Shown piece by piece: positions 44,655-54,343 of a stretch of DNA of 64,000 nucleotides. Each line of letters starts with the position of its first letter. The stretch's first letter is position 1. Origin of the DNA: Bacteroidia bacterium. Its GTDB lineage: Bacteria; Bacteroidota; Bacteroidia; Palsa-965. A model generated the notes under the pieces. It did no database searches and had not been told where the DNA came from. It saw only the letters and a list, made by a program, of their open reading frames with translations. Location of the stretch: assembly GCA_023151315.1 (NCBI GenBank), contig JAKLJE010000017.1, positions 28,145-92,144 of the forward strand. The letters run 5' to 3'. The translations under genes and the position numbers were made by a program.

Positions 44655-44702
44655 ATGCACATAAAGTTGACGACCTTTGTACCGCTTAATTACCCACATT
44701 GA
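44655..44702 (+). CDS. Possible 15-codon small frame with a strong Shine-Dalgarno
   Basis: ATG at 44655 is preceded by AGGAGG at the ideal distance, and encodes MHIKLTTFVPLNYPH. Shine-Dalgarno sequences are rare in Bacteroidota, which makes the match notable, but the frame is very short. Confidence 0.2.
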   Translation: MHIKLTTFVPLNYPH

Positions 44703-44851
44703 ACTTTATTAACAGTATTGTTAGTATTGTGAATCAAGTTCAACGTTCATTGAAAATGAACATCTTACATCAAAATAACATGTTCATAGAATGTTATAAG
44801 GTGGTAACAAACTTGAAATCCAACGAAACTGAAAACGAGTTTTACACCATA

Positions 44852-44880
44852 TTGACAAGCTAATAGTAATAATAGATTTT
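44852..44880 (+). promoter_or_regulatory. Putative promoter of the nadA operon
   Basis: TTG at 44852 and TAGATTTT at 44873-44880 (7 of 8 to TAnnTTTG) with about 18 bases between, 19 bases before the nadA ATG. Confidence 0.4.
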
Positions 44881-44899
44881 ATATAAAATAAGATTACTA

Positions 44900-45886
44900 A
44901 TGATAACACAGGAACTGAGCAAGGGATATCTGGATGTTAAGATTGATCCTACCATTGATATATTTGCAGAGATCAAAAAACTCAAGCGCGAGAAAAATGC
45001 AATTCTGCTTGCGCACTATTACCAGGACGGGGATATTCAGGACGTCGCCGATTTCATAGGAGACAGCCTGGGACTGGCGCAGAAAGCGGCCGCTACCGAT
45101 GCTTCACTGATTGTTTTTGCAGGTGTTCATTTCATGGCCGAAACTGCCAAGATTCTGAATCCCGATAAGAAAGTTGTTCTGCCGGATCTTAATGCCGGAT
45201 GTTCACTTGCAGATTCATGTCCTGCAGCACCATTCGAAGCTTTCCGTAAGCAGCATCCTGATCACATTGTGATCTCTTACATCAACTGCACAGCAGAGAT
45301 CAAAGCATTAAGTGATATCATCTGTACATCGAGCAATGCGGAACAGATTGTTGCCAGTCTTCCGAAAGATCAGAAGATCATTTTTGCTCCCGATAAAAAT
45401 CTGGGCAGATATATTGCAAAGAAAACCGGTCGCGATATGCTGCTGTGGGACGGTTCGTGCATGGTGCATGAAATATTTTCTCTTGAACGTATTGTGAAAC
45501 TTAAGGCACAACATCCGAAGGCGAAGTTTATTGCTCACCCGGAATGTGAAACTCCTGTTCTCGAGTTGGCAGATTTCATCGGTTCAACCACTGCATTGCT
45601 GAACTATACAAAGAAAGATTCGGCAACAGAATACATTGTGGGAACTGAAACAGGTATTCTCCATCAGATGCAGAAAGAATCACCTGATAAGACGTTTATT
45701 CCGGCTCCTCCGAACAATAATTGCGCCTGCAATGACTGTCCGCATATGAAACTGAATACGCTTGAAAAACTGTATATTTGTTTAAAGCACGAACAACCGG
45801 AAATTATACTTCCGGAAGATCTGAGAAGCCGTGCAGAAAAGCCGATCAGACGAATGCTTGAACTGTCGGCACAGTTCGGAATGTAA
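44900..45886 (+). CDS. nadA: Quinolinate synthase
   Basis: A 328-residue 4Fe-4S enzyme joining iminoaspartate and dihydroxyacetone phosphate in NAD synthesis. Family marks: [21 protein letters not shown], the cysteine in [11 protein letters not shown] (C101/C107), [11 protein letters not shown], and the cysteine-rich [21 protein letters not shown] near the C-terminus. nadB and nadC are not in the window. The next gene starts 8 bases downstream. Confidence 0.95.
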   Translation: MITQELSKGYLDVKIDPTIDIFAEIKKLKREKNAILLAHYYQDGDIQDVADFIGDSLGLAQKAAATDASLIVFAGVHFMAETAKILNPDKKVVLPDLNAGCSLADSCPAAPFEAFRKQHPDHIVISYINCTAEIKALSDIICTSSNAEQIVASLPKDQKIIFAPDKNLGRYIAKKTGRDMLLWDGSCMVHEIFSLERIVKLKAQHPKAKFIAHPECETPVLELADFIGSTTALLNYTKKDSATEYIVGTETGILHQMQKESPDKTFIPAPPNNNCACNDCPHMKLNTLEKLYICLKHEQPEIILPEDLRSRAEKPIRRMLELSAQFGM

Positions 45887-45894
45887 GAGCTGAA

Positions 45895-47436
45895 ATGATG
45901 AAACTGAATATCCGGATCCTTCTTACAGCGTTGTTGTTAAGTGTATTCACTTTTGTGAATGCTCAAACTTCCAATGATCCTAACGGATACAATAAGTTTT
46001 ATTATGAAAACGGGAAGTTATCCAGCGAAGGACCTATGCGCGATGGTAAACCGGATGGTTACTGGAAAACATATCATCTTAACGGTAAACTGAAATCAGA
46101 AGGAAACAGAAAAGATTTTCAACTTGATTCTGTCTGGAAATTTTACACTGATCAGGGAAAACTCTCTCTCGAATACACCTATCGCGAAGGAAAGAAAAAC
46201 GGTCCGACACGCACCTACGATTCGAATGGCCGACTCATCACGGAAGAAACTTTTGTGAACAACACAAAACATGGTGTTACAACGGAGTTTCATCTAAACG
46301 GAAAAGTTCATAAAACAATTCCGTTCACAGAAGGTCGTGAACAAGGAACCGGTTATGAATATGATTCAACCGGAACTGTTATCACAATAACGCAATACAA
46401 AGCCGGATTTATTCAAAGTACGGAACGCATCAACCGCCGTGATATTAACGGATTGCGTCAAGGTGTGTACAAAGAATTCTGGCCCAATGGAAAAGTAAAA
46501 TCGGAAGGTCGTTACCTCAACGATAAGAAACACGGATACTTCAAAGAATACAATGAATTCGGAAATCTCATTGTTGCTACGAAATGGGAGAACGGTGTGC
46601 TTGTTGAAAATCCGCCGGAGCTGGCAAAGATTGAAACAGTAACATCTTATCATCCCAATGGAAAAATCAAAGAAGTAGGCAACTATAAAGACGGTTTTCC
46701 TGAAGGAGTTTTTCGTCAGTATTCTGAAGAAGGAAAACTGATCGGTTCAGAAGTTTATAAAGACGGTGTTCTCGTTGGTCAGGGTATTTTCGATGAGAAG
46801 GGAAGAGAGCAGGGACATTGGAAAGAATATCATGAAACCGGCGAACTGAAAGCAGAAGGGGATTATCTGAACGGAGTTCGTGTTGGTGAATGGACTTTCT
46901 ATTATCCGGAAGGAAAAACAGATCAGAAAGGAAAGTACGATCAGCGTGGCAGGCCTATCGGAACATGGAAATGGTATTATGAAAATGGCCAGCTTCTTCG
47001 TGAAGAAAAGTACACTGATGGATTAAGAAACGGGATGCTCATTGAATATGATGAGAACGGAAAAGTAATCACTCAGGGGGAGTATATAGACGGACAAAAA
47101 GAAGGATTCTGGTTTTTCGAAATTGATGATTACCGCGAGGAAGGGAATTACGTTGCCGGTGAACGTAATGGTTTATGGAAACACACATACACCACAACTG
47201 GCAAGCAAAGATTTGAGGGTAATTTTATTAATGGACAACCCGACGGAGAACACATTTACTGGTATGATAACGGTAAAGTGTGGCAGAAAGGAAAGTATAT
47301 CTATGGACGCAAAGAAGGCGACTGGAAACATTATCAGGAAGACGGTGTTTTATTGTTAACCATCACCTACAAGGATGGTGTGGAGATAAAATTCGACGGG
47401 GTAAAAATAAAACTGGAAGATCCAGATCCGAAATAG
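45895..47436 (+). CDS. Secreted MORN-variant (YwqK-like) repeat protein
   Basis: A 513-residue protein with a signal peptide (ending near FVNAQ). About 18-20 tandem repeats of roughly 22-24 residues follow, of the form YYENGKLxxEGxYxDGKxxGxWKxY, the MORN-variant repeat of YwqK-like proteins. It is likely periplasmic or cell surface. The YwqK antitoxin label comes from one distant system and should not be read as function here. It lies between nadA (8 bases) and the histidine kinase gene (1 base), so it is probably part of one operon. Confidence 0.8.
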   Translation: MMKLNIRILLTALLLSVFTFVNAQTSNDPNGYNKFYYENGKLSSEGPMRDGKPDGYWKTYHLNGKLKSEGNRKDFQLDSVWKFYTDQGKLSLEYTYREGKKNGPTRTYDSNGRLITEETFVNNTKHGVTTEFHLNGKVHKTIPFTEGREQGTGYEYDSTGTVITITQYKAGFIQSTERINRRDINGLRQGVYKEFWPNGKVKSEGRYLNDKKHGYFKEYNEFGNLIVATKWENGVLVENPPELAKIETVTSYHPNGKIKEVGNYKDGFPEGVFRQYSEEGKLIGSEVYKDGVLVGQGIFDEKGREQGHWKEYHETGELKAEGDYLNGVRVGEWTFYYPEGKTDQKGKYDQRGRPIGTWKWYYENGQLLREEKYTDGLRNGMLIEYDENGKVITQGEYIDGQKEGFWFFEIDDYREEGNYVAGERNGLWKHTYTTTGKQRFEGNFINGQPDGEHIYWYDNGKVWQKGKYIYGRKEGDWKHYQEDGVLLLTITYKDGVEIKFDGVKIKLEDPDPK

Positions 47437-47437
47437 A

Positions 47438-50400
47438 ATGAGCTCCGGAAAATCCAAGCTGAAAGAACTGAAGGATCTTAGTCATGAGGCGCTGCTAAAG
47501 GAAGCTGAACGCATGGCTGAACGTTTGCGCGCATTGGAGTATAATGATGTGAACTACCGGCCCGAGGTTAATATTCAGATGGATAACGAACTCGTGCAGA
47601 AAAATCCATTTCTGATTACCGAGATTCTCGATCAGGTTGATGAAGTTGTGTATTTCATCCGGATCAATGAAGACGGCTCTCGAACGTTGAGATACATCAG
47701 TAAATCAACTGAAGCCATATTGGGAGTTGATCACGAAGAGTATATGGCCGATCCGGCAGGATTAATCAATCGTGTACACAAAGACGACGCTCCTGAGATT
47801 TTTGCAGCAGCGCGTAAACTTCGTGAAACCAAGAAACCTCTCGCATTCATTTATCGTTATCTGCATCCGGCTAAAAACGAATATATCTGGCTGGAGGAAA
47901 AAGTTTATCCGCAGTTTGAACAAGACGGAAGATATGCAGCGAATCTAGGAATTTACAGAGATGTTACAGACCGCATTCGCAATGAAGCATTGATAAATGA
48001 AGCGAAAACTTCATTGGAGAGAGTGCTTAATTCGATTGATGAAGTTGTTTATCACATGGATCTCACTCAACCTCCGGGAAGCCGGATTCGGTTTGTGGGA
48101 ACCAACATCGAAAGAGTATTCGGAATTACAATCGAAGAGTTTCTCAAAGGGAAAACAGCGTTCCTGGACAATTGTCATCCTGAAGATGTGGAAGCAATCC
48201 GCTTACAGGCGGCTCAAATGCGGGAATCAAAATCGGCAGGAACATTTGTATATCGTTATTTCCGTCAATCGGATCAGCAATACATCTGGATTGAAGAACG
48301 CGTTATTCCGTCATACAACAGTGCCGGGGAACAAATAGAAATTTTCGGAGTTGCACGTGATGTTTCCGAACAGATCAACAATCGTCAGAAGCTTCAGCAA
48401 AGTGAAGAGCGTTTCCGGCTTCTGGCGCAGAACGCAGACGATATTATTTATCGTTTGATGTTCTATCCCGAACCTTACTACGAGTTTATCAGTGATTCCT
48501 GTGAACGCATTACCGGATATACGCCGGAAGAATATTACAGCAATGCACAATTGGGTTTAGCGACTGTGTATCCTGAGGATGCGCCGAAAATGCTTGCTTC
48601 TATTGAACTCATGCAGAATAACTCCGGCAAAATATTTTCTCATGATTCAGCTCCTCTGATATTCCGTTCCTACAGGAAAGACGGAACATTAATCTGGACG
48701 GAAACCAACAACCGCCCGATCTTCGACAATTCAGGAAAAGTAATCGGTGTTGAAGGAATTTCCAGAGATATTACAGAGCGCAAATCAGCAGAGCAGGAAG
48801 TTGTAAACAGTCGTGAAAGCTATCGATCTCTCGTTGATGAACATCCGGACGGAATTGTAATTGCCTCCATCGATGGGAAAATCGCATTTGTTAATAAGTC
48901 CGTACTGCGCATTACACGTATTGATTCTGAAGTTGAAATCATCGGTCGCAGCCTTACGGATTTCCTTACTCCGGAACAACAAAACCGGTCGGCAGAGCGG
49001 ATGAAGAAAGTCGCTTCGGGAGAAGAAGTGCCATTTGAAATAATTCAATTAATCAACACGCAAGGAGACGTTATAGAAATGGAATCCCGCGTGATGAAAT
49101 ATCAGTACAATGGGCTTCCGGCATTTCTTGTGTTTCTGCGCGACATCAGTGCAGAGAGAAAACTGCAGACCGAACAGGTTCGCCTGCAAATAGCGGAAGA
49201 CGCCAACAAAAAACTTCAGCAGGAAATCAATGATCGCATAAAAGCGGAACGCGAACTCAGCGCAGCACAGAAAAACCTGCGCTTGCTTATCGACAGCTCA
49301 CTGGACATGATTTGCGCTTCTGACCCTGACGGATATATCACAGAGTTCAATGCAGCCGCGCAACATGCTTTCGGTTATTCTTTATCTGAAGTAATCGGCA
49401 AACACGTTACTCTGCTTTATGATGTGCCGGAGGAAAGGAATAAAGTCACCAAACAACTGCATGAAGACACCGGATTCTTCTCCGGAGAAGTACTTAACAA
49501 AAGAAAAGACGGATCTGTATTCACGGCATTTCTTTCGGCCAGCACACTCAAAGATGAGCAGGGAAATGTTATCGGATCAATGGGCGTATCCCGAGATATC
49601 TCAGCGATTAAAAAATCCGAAACGGAGCTGCGCCTCAACGAAGAAAAATACCGTGCAATTTACAGTCAGGCATATGTAGGAATTGCTTTGGTTGACAAGG
49701 AGAACGAGAAGTTTGAACAGGTCAATCAGCGACTGTGCGATATTCTCGGTTTCACAATGGAGGAACTGCAGTCGAAGTCAATTGAAGATTTACGAATCAA
49801 AGGAGATCTTTCACGACTTCCTACGGGAAAAGATTTCATCCGCCGCGGATTCGAACGAATTTTTGACGAGCAACGATACAGAAATGCGGCAGGAGAAGAA
49901 GTGATTTTCAACATTACAATCTCGCTGATCAAAGACGAGAACGGACAACCGTTGTTCTTCGTTTATATCTACGAGGATATCACTCCGAAAAGAAAAGCAG
50001 AAGAACAGATACGTATTCAGGCTGCAAAACTGAATGCTGTGTTCGAAAGTTCTTCGCATATGATCTGGACAATGGATCGTGAGTATAAGCTCACCGCATT
50101 CAACAACAACCAGATCAAATGGCTCAGAGAAGTATACGGCCTCAAACCTTATATCGGAATGCCAATGATGTCCGGCGCAATGATTTCTACAGATGAGTAT
50201 AATTCATTCTGGAAATCAAAAGCTGATATGGCTTTCGCAGGAGAAACCCTGAAGTTTGAAACACATTTTGAAAGTAAAAAGGGAATAAAGTACTGGAGAG
50301 AAATCTACCTGAATCCGATCAGGAATGAGCGCGACGAAGTAGTTGAAATATCATGCATCGCACATGATATTACAGATCAGAAACAGGCTGAAGAAAACAT

Positions 50401-51031
50401 CAAACAGTCACTTAAAGAGAAAGAAGTTCTCCTGAAAGAAGTACACCATCGTGTGAAAAACAATCTTCAGGTAATTTCCAGTATTCTTAATTTGCAGTCT
50501 TCGTACGTTAAAGACAAAAAGAGTCTGGACTTGCTTCTGGAAAGTCAGAACCGGATTAAGTCAATGGCCTTCGTACATGAAAGTCTGTACCAGACTAAAG
50601 ACTTCTCCAATATCAACTTCTCGTCGTATGTAGAGAACATTACGAGCAACCTGGTTCACTCTTATTCAAATCCCGATAATCCGCCGAAGCTCAACCTTGA
50701 TCTCGATCCTATTCAACTGAATCTCGACACTGCAATTCCTTGCGGACTTATCATAAATGAATTGATATCAAATGCGCTCAAGTACGCGTTCAGAGACAAG
50801 AAGGGCGGACAGCTTGATGTGAGTGTAAAAACAAATGGAAAATCAATCCGGATCATCATCGCCGACAACGGCAAAGGATTCCCCGCAAATGTTGATTTCA
50901 GAAACACGGAATCGCTGGGTTTGCAGCTTGTGGTGACCCTCGTTGATCAAATCAACGGTAAAATTGAGCTTGAAACGAAAAAAGGAGCTAAATTCACCAT
51001 CGATTTCATTCCACCCGGAACAAATAATTAA
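47438..51031 (+). CDS. Soluble multi-PAS sensor histidine kinase (HisKA_2 type)
   Basis: A 1197-residue kinase without transmembrane helices. About seven PAS domains run from residue 55 to 985; the second and third are joined by a DVSEQINNRQKLQQSEE linker. They are followed by an HisKA_2 dimerisation domain with phospho-acceptor H in EVHHRVKNNLQVISSILNLQ. A GHKL ATPase follows (N-box ELISNALKYAF, G1 DNGKGFP, G2 LGLQLV). It probably phosphorylates the LytTR regulator encoded 5 bases downstream. The number of PAS units suggests several cytoplasmic inputs. Ligands unknown. Confidence 0.9.
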   Translation: MSSGKSKLKELKDLSHEALLKEAERMAERLRALEYNDVNYRPEVNIQMDNELVQKNPFLITEILDQVDEVVYFIRINEDGSRTLRYISKSTEAILGVDHEEYMADPAGLINRVHKDDAPEIFAAARKLRETKKPLAFIYRYLHPAKNEYIWLEEKVYPQFEQDGRYAANLGIYRDVTDRIRNEALINEAKTSLERVLNSIDEVVYHMDLTQPPGSRIRFVGTNIERVFGITIEEFLKGKTAFLDNCHPEDVEAIRLQAAQMRESKSAGTFVYRYFRQSDQQYIWIEERVIPSYNSAGEQIEIFGVARDVSEQINNRQKLQQSEERFRLLAQNADDIIYRLMFYPEPYYEFISDSCERITGYTPEEYYSNAQLGLATVYPEDAPKMLASIELMQNNSGKIFSHDSAPLIFRSYRKDGTLIWTETNNRPIFDNSGKVIGVEGISRDITERKSAEQEVVNSRESYRSLVDEHPDGIVIASIDGKIAFVNKSVLRITRIDSEVEIIGRSLTDFLTPEQQNRSAERMKKVASGEEVPFEIIQLINTQGDVIEMESRVMKYQYNGLPAFLVFLRDISAERKLQTEQVRLQIAEDANKKLQQEINDRIKAERELSAAQKNLRLLIDSSLDMICASDPDGYITEFNAAAQHAFGYSLSEVIGKHVTLLYDVPEERNKVTKQLHEDTGFFSGEVLNKRKDGSVFTAFLSASTLKDEQGNVIGSMGVSRDISAIKKSETELRLNEEKYRAIYSQAYVGIALVDKENEKFEQVNQRLCDILGFTMEELQSKSIEDLRIKGDLSRLPTGKDFIRRGFERIFDEQRYRNAAGEEVIFNITISLIKDENGQPLFFVYIYEDITPKRKAEEQIRIQAAKLNAVFESSSHMIWTMDREYKLTAFNNNQIKWLREVYGLKPYIGMPMMSGAMISTDEYNSFWKSKADMAFAGETLKFETHFESKKGIKYWREIYLNPIRNERDEVVEISCIAHDITDQKQAEENIKQSLKEKEVLLKEVHHRVKNNLQVISSILNLQSSYVKDKKSLDLLLESQNRIKSMAFVHESLYQTKDFSNINFSSYVENITSNLVHSYSNPDNPPKLNLDLDPIQLNLDTAIPCGLIINELISNALKYAFRDKKGGQLDVSVKTNGKSIRIIIADNGKGFPANVDFRNTESLGLQLVVTLVDQINGKIELETKKGAKFTIDFIPPGTNN

Positions 51032-51036
51032 ACGAA

Positions 51037-51789
51037 ATGTCTAAAACCAACATCCTGATCGTTGAGGACGAAAGCATCGTAGCGAAGGACATCCAAATGA
51101 GTCTTCGCAAACTGGGTTATAACGTAGTGGCCATCTGCTCTAACGGAGAAGACGCTATTCGTGCAGCCGAAGAACATTCTCCTGATCTTGTACTGATGGA
51201 CATTATGCTCAAAGGAGAGATGAGTGGAATCGAAGCAGCAGAGCAGATTCGTTCGCGCTTCAATGTGCCGATCATTTATCTAACGGCATACGCAGATGAA
51301 AGCACCCTGAGCAAAGCAAAGATTACAGAGCCTTACGGCTATATCATCAAGCCTTTCAAGGAAATTGATTTGCGCACTTCAATTGAAATGGCGCAGTACA
51401 AACACCAGAAAGAAACAGACGTACGCAAAGAGCGTGATTTCCTGTACTCTATCGTTGAGAACAAAGATTTCAAAGACATCATTTTTGTAAAATCGAATTC
51501 ACGCCTTGTAAAAGTCCGCACGAAAGACATTTACTTCATTGAGGCACTGAAAGATTATGTAGTGATCAACACGCTCAATGCGCGCTATACAATTCATTCT
51601 ACAATGAAAGACATCGAACGCAAACTTTCTCCGAACGAGTTTGTGCGCGTACATCGTTCATTCATTGTTCGCATTGACAAAATTGTAGCAATTGAATCGC
51701 CGAATCTTTTGCTTGAAGACGAAAAGAAACCGATACCGATCGGAGGTTCTTACAAAGACGAACTGACGAAAAAGATCAATCAGGTATAA
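51037..51789 (+). CDS. LytTR-family response regulator
   Basis: A 250-residue regulator. The receiver domain (about 5-120) has the acidic pair in VEDE, phospho-acceptor D55 in LVLMDIML, and lysine in YIIKPF. A LytTR DNA-binding domain follows (about 150-248, IFVKSNSRLVKVRTKDIYFIEALKDYVVI ... RVHRSFIV). It is cognate to the kinase encoded just upstream by gene order. Targets unknown; the operon ends at the hairpin that follows. Confidence 0.93.
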   Translation: MSKTNILIVEDESIVAKDIQMSLRKLGYNVVAICSNGEDAIRAAEEHSPDLVLMDIMLKGEMSGIEAAEQIRSRFNVPIIYLTAYADESTLSKAKITEPYGYIIKPFKEIDLRTSIEMAQYKHQKETDVRKERDFLYSIVENKDFKDIIFVKSNSRLVKVRTKDIYFIEALKDYVVINTLNARYTIHSTMKDIERKLSPNEFVRVHRSFIVRIDKIVAIESPNLLLEDEKKPIPIGGSYKDELTKKINQV

Positions 51790-51793
51790 ATGA

Positions 51794-51824
51794 AAATCCC
51801 CGCAATTACTGCGGGGATTTTTTA
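51794..51824. terminator. Bidirectional terminator between the LytTR regulator and rnr
   Basis: Perfect 11-bp stem (51794-51804 with 51810-51820) and 5-base loop, with A-rich and T-rich flanks. It serves both convergent genes. Confidence 0.9.
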
Positions 51825-51829
51825 TTGAT

Positions 51830-54163
51830 CTACTTTCTTCCTTTTCTTCCGCGCTGCACTTTTCCTTTGCCGCGCTTTTCTCCGCGTTCATTATTTCTGC
51901 CCGAAGAACCTCCTCCGGGATTCCAGAGTTGAGGTTTTGTCGGATGAAACATTCCGCCTTCATCATCGTCATCATTTCTTCTTCTCGACGATGTAGTTGC
52001 GGCTTTGTCTTTGAAAGACACGAGTTCAAAATCAATCTGCTTCTTGATAAGATCCGCTGATTTGATTTTCACCTGCACAGCATCGCCCAGTGCAATGGTA
52101 TTGCCTGTGCGCACACCGCGCAGTCTGTAGCTTTCAGCCTCAAACACGTATCGATCGTCTTTCAGATTACGCACGTGTACCATGCCTTCGCATTTGTTTC
52201 CTTCAAGCTCGGCAAAGAATCCGAATTCTGTAACTCCTGAAACAAGCGCAACAAACGTTTGTCCGATTTTATCCTGAAGAAATTGAACCTGCTTGTATTT
52301 GATCGAAGCGCGTTCCGCTTCTGCGGCAAGTTTTTCCCTTTCGGAACAATGCTTGCACTCTGCTTCAAGTGTTTCAATATCCGGCGGAACCTCATTGGAT
52401 TTACCGGCGTCTTTATCGAGGTAAAGCTGCAACAAACGATGCGCCATCACATCCGGATAACGGCGGATAGGAGAGGTGAAGTGCGAATAAAATTGAAAGC
52501 CCAATCCGTAATGTCCGATGTTCTGTGTTGAGTACGCCGCCTTCGACATTGTGCGAATCGCGAGTGTTTCAATCATGTTCGCCTCGGGTTTACCCTGAAC
52601 GTCTTTCAGAAGTTTGTTAAGTGATTGTGCAATTGCCGCATCACTTCCGGCGTTCATTTTATAACCGAATGTGTGAACGAAGTTCGAGAACTCTTCCACC
52701 TTCGTTGGATTCGGCGCGGCGTGAATACGGTAAACAAACGGCCTGCGGTTGTCGGTTTGTTTCTTAGGTTCTTCTCCTGCCTTTCTGCGTAACGCAACAT
52801 ACTCTGCAACGCGTCTGTTCGCCAGCAACATGAAATCTTCAATGAGCTGGTTTGATTCTTTCATCACTTTGAAATAAACGCCAGTCGGATTTGCATTTTC
52901 ATCCAGATGAAATTTCACTTCTTCACGCTCAAAAGTGATTGAACCTTTACGCAAACGATCTTCTCTGAGATTGCGTGCAATTTTATTCAGCGTCAGAACT
53001 TCTTCCTTAAAAGGTCCGTCGTTACCTTCAATGATTGCCTGCGCATCTTCATATGTGAAACGATGATCGGAATTGATTACTGTTCGGCCGAACCATTCAC
53101 GATGAATTTTACCTTGCTCGTCCAGCTCAAACACCGCAGAGAATGTAAGTTTCTCTTCATGCGGTCGCAACGAACAAACGTAATTGGAAAGAACTTCCGG
53201 CAACATCGGCACAACGCGATCAACGAGATAAACGGAAGTTGCGCGATCAATGGCTTCCTTATCCATGATTGTTCCCGGATGCAGGTAATGCGAAACATCC
53301 GCAATGTGAACTCCGACTTCCCATTTGTCGCCATCAATTTTTCTGATCGATAACGCATCATCAAAATCCTTCGCATCAAACGGATCAATGGTGAATGTTG
53401 TGATGGAACGAAAGTCACGGCGCTTCGCGATTTCCTCAGGAGTAATTTCCACAGGAATCAATGAAGCGAAACGCTCTACATCACGAGGGAATTCGTACGG
53501 CAAACCGTATTCCACCATAATTGCATGAATCTCTGTGTTGTTGTCGCCCGGCTCGCCGAGTACTGCAACAACTTCTCCTTGCGGTAAATCAGAATAATCT
53601 TCCCAGGAGGCAAATCTCACAACAACCTTTTGTCCGTGTTTCGCTTTCCCGATTTTATCAAGCGGAATAATGAAGTCCGGATATTTCCTGTTGTCAGTAA
53701 TTCCAAATGCAACTTTACGTTCAACCTCAAGTGTTGCAACGAAATCCGTTCTGCTGCGCTTTACGATTTCGATTACCTCACCTTCACCTCCGCGTCCGAA
53801 CAGTTTAACTCGTACTGTGTCGCCATGCAAACTTGCTTTGGTATTGCGCGGAGCAATGAACACGTCCTTCTCAAAATCCGGCACCACCACATAAGCTGCA
53901 CCGGTAGCTGTCATCTCAATTACTCCAACAGCTTCACGACCGCCTCCCGCCAAAGTGTATTTCCCGCGATCCGCTTCTTCAAGCACGCCTTTGGTAACCA
54001 TATCTTCCAGCAACTCTGCGAGAATTCTTCTGTCTTCCGGCTTATCAATCGCAAGTCCGGCCGCCACTTGTTTGTAGTTCAACGGTTTACCCCTCTGAGC
54101 ATTGAAATATTTCAGTGCCTCTTCAAACAAAAATCTACCCTCTTTTTTAATTTTTTTCGCCAT
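51830..54163 (-). CDS. rnr: Ribonuclease R
   Basis: A 777-residue processive 3'-5' exoribonuclease of the RNB family. An N-terminal helix-turn-helix (about 1-70) is followed by two cold-shock domains. The RNB core has active-site aspartates in TIDPFDAKDFDDALSI and HIADVSHYLHPGT, and HFTSPIRRYPDVMAHR. An S1 domain is followed by a basic, Gly/Arg-rich tail (RGRKGRK). Degrades structured RNA. It is convergent with the two-component operon. Confidence 0.95.
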   Translation of the reverse strand: MAKKIKKEGRFLFEEALKYFNAQRGKPLNYKQVAAGLAIDKPEDRRILAELLEDMVTKGVLEEADRGKYTLAGGGREAVGVIEMTATGAAYVVVPDFEKDVFIAPRNTKASLHGDTVRVKLFGRGGEGEVIEIVKRSRTDFVATLEVERKVAFGITDNRKYPDFIIPLDKIGKAKHGQKVVVRFASWEDYSDLPQGEVVAVLGEPGDNNTEIHAIMVEYGLPYEFPRDVERFASLIPVEITPEEIAKRRDFRSITTFTIDPFDAKDFDDALSIRKIDGDKWEVGVHIADVSHYLHPGTIMDKEAIDRATSVYLVDRVVPMLPEVLSNYVCSLRPHEEKLTFSAVFELDEQGKIHREWFGRTVINSDHRFTYEDAQAIIEGNDGPFKEEVLTLNKIARNLREDRLRKGSITFEREEVKFHLDENANPTGVYFKVMKESNQLIEDFMLLANRRVAEYVALRRKAGEEPKKQTDNRRPFVYRIHAAPNPTKVEEFSNFVHTFGYKMNAGSDAAIAQSLNKLLKDVQGKPEANMIETLAIRTMSKAAYSTQNIGHYGLGFQFYSHFTSPIRRYPDVMAHRLLQLYLDKDAGKSNEVPPDIETLEAECKHCSEREKLAAEAERASIKYKQVQFLQDKIGQTFVALVSGVTEFGFFAELEGNKCEGMVHVRNLKDDRYVFEAESYRLRGVRTGNTIALGDAVQVKIKSADLIKKQIDFELVSFKDKAATTSSRRRNDDDDEGGMFHPTKPQLWNPGGGSSGRNNERGEKRGKGKVQRGRKGRK

Positions 54164-54343
54164 TTTTCTACTAAAAGTTGAACGAATAAACAGTTTCGGC
54201 TAAATGTACCCTAATCCAAGCCGGAAAGCCCCTTGATTTTTTCTAAACTTTTTAACAAAATCCAACGAAATTTTCGTTGATTTGCAGTTCCGTGCGTTGT
54301 TGTGTGGCAAACCCAACAGGGCACTAAAACTAACCGAAAAAAC

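Larger units (their letters stand above)
44395..44899. other. 505-bp AT-rich gene-free stretch; candidate replication origin
   Basis: No gene of normal size. It contains one perfect DnaA box on the complementary strand (TGTGGATAA, 44549-44557), one 8-of-9 match (TTACCCACA, 44690-44698) and two 7-of-9 matches (44514-44522 and 44530-44538), all within 185 bases. Gene direction switches from mostly minus to mostly plus across it. The origin assignment is an inference. Confidence 0.35.

Noticed and set aside
45895..47436. Toxin-antitoxin system based on the YwqK label
   Set aside because: The protein has a signal peptide and only MORN-type repeats, and no toxin gene is adjacent.
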